A stretch of 64,000 bases of DNA, from positions 682,001-746,000 of the forward strand of contig NZ_BNEM01000002.1 in NCBI RefSeq assembly GCF_018327705.1. The letters are read 5' to 3'. Numbering within the stretch: the first letter of the stretch is position 1; every line of letters starts with the position of its first letter. The notes under the pieces are model-generated. The model did not search any database. It was not told the DNA's origin and saw nothing but the letters and a program-made list of their open reading frames with translations. This document shows positions 61,857-64,000 of this stretch, piece by piece. The DNA comes from Catellatospora sp. TT07R-123. Its GTDB lineage: Bacteria; Actinomycetota; Actinomycetes; Mycobacteriales; Micromonosporaceae. The translations under genes were made by a program, and so were the position numbers.

Positions 61857-62942
61857 GTGGATCAAGAGGATCGCATTGCCCTGTTCCTGGACTACGAGAA
61901 TCTGGCGATCGGTGCCCGTGATCACCTCGGCGGGACGACGTTCGACCTGCGGCCCATCACCGACGCGCTCGCCGAGCGCGGCCGGGTCGTGGTCCGCCGC
62001 GCGTACGCCGACTGGTCGTACTTCGACGAGGACCGGCGCCTGCTGACCAGGTCACATGTCGAGCTGATCGACATCCCGCAGCGCATGGGCGCCTCGCGCA
62101 AGAACGCCGCCGACATCAAGATGGCCGTCGACGCGCTCCAGCTGGCGTTCGAGCGCGACTACATCTCCACGTTCGTGTTCGGCACCGGCGACAGCGACTT
62201 CACCCCGCTGGTCCACAAGCTGCGCGAGCTCAACAAGCGCGTCATCGGCGTCGGGGTCGAGCAGTCGACCTCGGCGCTGCTGCCGCCCGCCTGCGACGAG
62301 TTCCTCTACTACGACCGGCTCGAAGGCGTCGAGATCCGGCCCGCGCGCACCCGGGGCAGCCGGGTGACCTCCCCCGCCAAGGCCGCCGAGCCCGCGCCGC
62401 AGCCGGTCGAGCAGGAACTCGAACCCGCGGCGGCCCCGGAGGAGTCCCCGCGCGACGTCGACACCCTCGCCGTGCTCGTCGCCCAGACCGTCGCCGGTCT
62501 GCAGGGCAGCTCCGGCGGCGCGGTGACCGCCTCGACGCTCAAGCGCACCCTGCTGCGCAAGGACCCGACGTTCAACGAGGCCGACTACGGCTTCCGCACC
62601 TTCGGCGAGCTGCTGCGATACCTCGCCGGACGCAACCTCGTCGAGCTGGCCGAAGGCCCCGCCAAGGGCGACCCGGAGGTGTCGCTGCCCGAGCACGGCG
62701 GCCCGGAGGCGGAGTTCGGGCTGCTGCGCTCGGTCGTGACCGACCTGAGCCGCAACGCGGCCCCGGTGGCGCTGTCCGGCCTCAAGAACCACCTGCGCCG
62801 GGCCCAGCCGGACTTCAGCGAGAAGAAGCTCGGCTACCGCAGCTTCCTCCAGTTCTGCAAGGCCGCGGCGACCGCGGGCGTCATCGACCTGCGCTGGGAC
62901 CCCGACTCCGACGACTACCTCCTGACGACGACCCGCGCCTGA
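61857..62942 (+). CDS. NYN-domain nuclease with two OST-HTH (LOTUS) domains
   Basis: 361 residues. NYN (PIN-like) domain about 1-155 with catalytic acids in LFLDYENLA, NAADIKMAVDAL and FGTGDSDFTPL; an acidic linker; OST-HTH domain 1 about 195-270 (TLKRTLLRKDPTFNEADYGF); OST-HTH domain 2 about 285-360 (LKNHLRRAQPDFSEKKLGYR). Such proteins bind and may cleave RNA; the role is uncharacterised in actinobacteria. GTG start at 61857 places LabA-like sequence at the N-terminus. Confidence 0.88.
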   Translation: MDQEDRIALFLDYENLAIGARDHLGGTTFDLRPITDALAERGRVVVRRAYADWSYFDEDRRLLTRSHVELIDIPQRMGASRKNAADIKMAVDALQLAFERDYISTFVFGTGDSDFTPLVHKLRELNKRVIGVGVEQSTSALLPPACDEFLYYDRLEGVEIRPARTRGSRVTSPAKAAEPAPQPVEQELEPAAAPEESPRDVDTLAVLVAQTVAGLQGSSGGAVTASTLKRTLLRKDPTFNEADYGFRTFGELLRYLAGRNLVELAEGPAKGDPEVSLPEHGGPEAEFGLLRSVVTDLSRNAAPVALSGLKNHLRRAQPDFSEKKLGYRSFLQFCKAAATAGVIDLRWDPDSDDYLLTTTRA

Positions 62943-62963
62943 GCGCCCGAGCGCCGGCAGAGG

Positions 62964-63027
62964 TGCAGTTTCGGGGAAAGTGCTGGAATCCTGGCTCGGA
63001 TTCGTGCACTTTCCCCGAAACTGCACT
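62964..63027. repeat. REP-like perfect inverted repeat
   Basis: 21-bp arms (62964-62984, GTGCAGTTTCGGGGAAAGTGC, and its complement at 63007-63027) around a 22-bp spacer. Likely an interspersed palindromic element; it may also act as a terminator for the NYN gene. Confidence 0.8.
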
Positions 63028-63139
63028 GATCTTGAGCAGGCAGGCCGGGCGGCCGGGCCGGAGGCGTCAGTTGTCGTAGAGGAGCGGTCGCGACGCCTAT
63101 GGTGAAGGCCGGTCACGAGGTCGACAGTGAGGTCCTGGC

Positions 63140-63670
63140 ATGAACGACTACTCCGACAGGCTCGTGGAGTTGCTGGGTGTCGCCGACGACGTGGTCGACT
63201 GCGGGTGGGAGCCGACCGAGGCGGAGATCGGACGCCCCGTCCCGGCAGACTACAAGCGGCTGATCAGCCATACCGGCAGCGCCGCTCTCGACGACCACCT
63301 CACCGTCTTCGCTCCCCACACCTCCGACGAGGTGGACCTCGCCGCGCTGGTCAGGGAGCGCGATGCGGCCTGGGAGCACCTTCGCGCGGGCGGCGCCACC
63401 GACCTGCCTGAGCGGTTCTTCACCGAGGGACGCAGGCTGATCGCCTTCGCCGGTGTCAACGCGGCCTACCTCTACTGGAACGCCCGAGACGGTGTCCGCC
63501 CGGAAGACTGGGGTGTGGTCATCGTCGACGCAGACCTCGACAACTGGTACGAACTGGAGATGTCAGCAACCGAATGCCTCTACCGGGTCCTCACCGGCGA
63601 GATCGAGTTCGCGCCGTTCATGGGCCTGTTCGGACGTCGCGGTCACAGCGCAGGCCGTTTCGGGCACTGA
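63140..63670 (+). CDS. SMI1/KNR4 (SUKH) family protein
   Basis: 176 residues. SUKH core: CGWEPTEAEIGRPVPADYKR, LIAFAGVNAAYLYWNARDG and WGVVIVDADLDNWYELE. Members often protect against polymorphic toxins, though many stand alone, as here. It belongs to the same superfamily as the frameshifted gene at 29.7 kb. AGGTCGACAGTGAGG precedes the ATG. Confidence 0.83.
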   Translation: MNDYSDRLVELLGVADDVVDCGWEPTEAEIGRPVPADYKRLISHTGSAALDDHLTVFAPHTSDEVDLAALVRERDAAWEHLRAGGATDLPERFFTEGRRLIAFAGVNAAYLYWNARDGVRPEDWGVVIVDADLDNWYELEMSATECLYRVLTGEIEFAPFMGLFGRRGHSAGRFGH

Positions 63671-63798
63671 GCCCGCTCGCCACGAGCGGCGCAGAAATGC
63701 CGGCGGCGGTGTCGGAACGGGGCGGCCGTGTTCGTAGCAGGGGTGCACACAGTCACCCGCCACGACGCCTCGTGGCGCAGCAGCCAAGGAGCCGCACG

Positions 63799-64000
63799 AT
63801 GACCCACATCGCCCGCCGCATGTACGAGCTCCTGGAGCCGATCTGCCTGGTCACCTATATGGCTGACGAGTGCAACCAGGAGCTGGCGGCACTGGGTCAC
63901 CGCAACTACTGGGACGGCTACTTCGCCAGCCGCGCCGCGCCCCTGGGGCGGGTGCCGGCTCACGTCGTGCACGCGGCCTTCTACAACTTCGCTGACGGGG
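63799..64000 (+). CDS. SCO6745-family protein (5' part, cut by window edge)
   Basis: 67 codons visible: MTHIARRMYELLEPICLVTY and HRNYWDGYFASRAAPLGRVP. This is the start of the roughly 280-residue SCO6745 family found in actinobacteria, of unknown function. The GGAGCC site lies seven bases upstream. The remainder is outside the window. Confidence 0.78.
   Translation, partial: MTHIARRMYELLEPICLVTYMADECNQELAALGHRNYWDGYFASRAAPLGRVPAHVVHAAFYNFADG

Overview
The window looks like chromosome from a high-GC, mycelial-type actinobacterium, most likely Micromonosporaceae; the genus cannot be set from sequence alone. The signs are strong G/C third-codon bias, frequent GTG starts and ATGA stop/start overlaps, mycothiol-linked maleylpyruvate-isomerase-type genes, a GT87 mannosyltransferase, an SCO6745-type gene and secreted CBM2-bearing biomass enzymes. 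There is no rRNA, tRNA, CRISPR array or phage module.

Layout. 1-6.2 kb: a LysR regulator, a DUF4259 protein, a GT87 membrane mannosyltransferase, a fructosamine-kinase-like protein and unknowns. 6.2-15.1 kb: a plant-biomass block with a CBM2/Cip1-like secreted protein, a CBM2-GH5-X2-CBM46-like endoglucanase, a secreted C39-like peptidase and a GH43 enzyme, interrupted by an intact-looking IS607 element (serine transposase plus TnpB nuclease). 15.1-22.2 kb: a stand-alone response regulator; a metal-homeostasis-like group (DUF4331 protein divergent from a coupled TPR protein/His-rich NicO-type transporter pair); and a Rieske ferredoxin/reductase pair. 22.2-25.6 kb is a scarred stretch with remnants of a cation exchanger, a TetR regulator and an IS transposase among small intact genes.

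25.7-37 kb is accessory in character. It holds a lipoprotein, a DUF6882 protein, a secreted C39-like protease fused to FG-GAP repeats, a frameshifted SUKH gene, PH-domain and DUF998 membrane proteins, a membrane FN3 protein with a cytoplasmic HTH-like head, an SPW-repeat protein, an SRPBCC gene followed by a truncated flavoprotein, and a STAS protein. 37-49.4 kb: a large KatE-type catalase coupled to a clipped hemerythrin, a secreted 5'-nucleotidase, small unknowns, an epimerase, and a secreted GH51-type arabinofuranosidase with two AbfB domains under a LacI-type operator.

49.6-64 kb: a globin with a decayed flavin domain; a TetR-controlled operon for an NCS1 permease, a DUF917 protein and a HyuA-like enzyme; an ArsR/AHSA1/maleylpyruvate-isomerase operon; a Roco-like LRR-GTPase; a HEAT/MerR-HEAT operon with a textbook 19-bp-spacer MerR promoter; an NYN-OST-HTH protein; a REP-like palindrome; a SUKH protein; and a gene cut by the window edge.

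The secreted carbohydrate enzymes (GH5, GH43, GH51, Cip1-like) together imply cellulose and arabinoxylan use. Several regulator/target pairs can be read directly from operators: TetR with the permease operon, MerR with the HEAT operon, ArsR with its own operon, and a LacI-type site at the arabinofuranosidase gene. The least described sets are the MerR-HEAT pair, the DUF4331/TPR/NicO group and the Roco protein.
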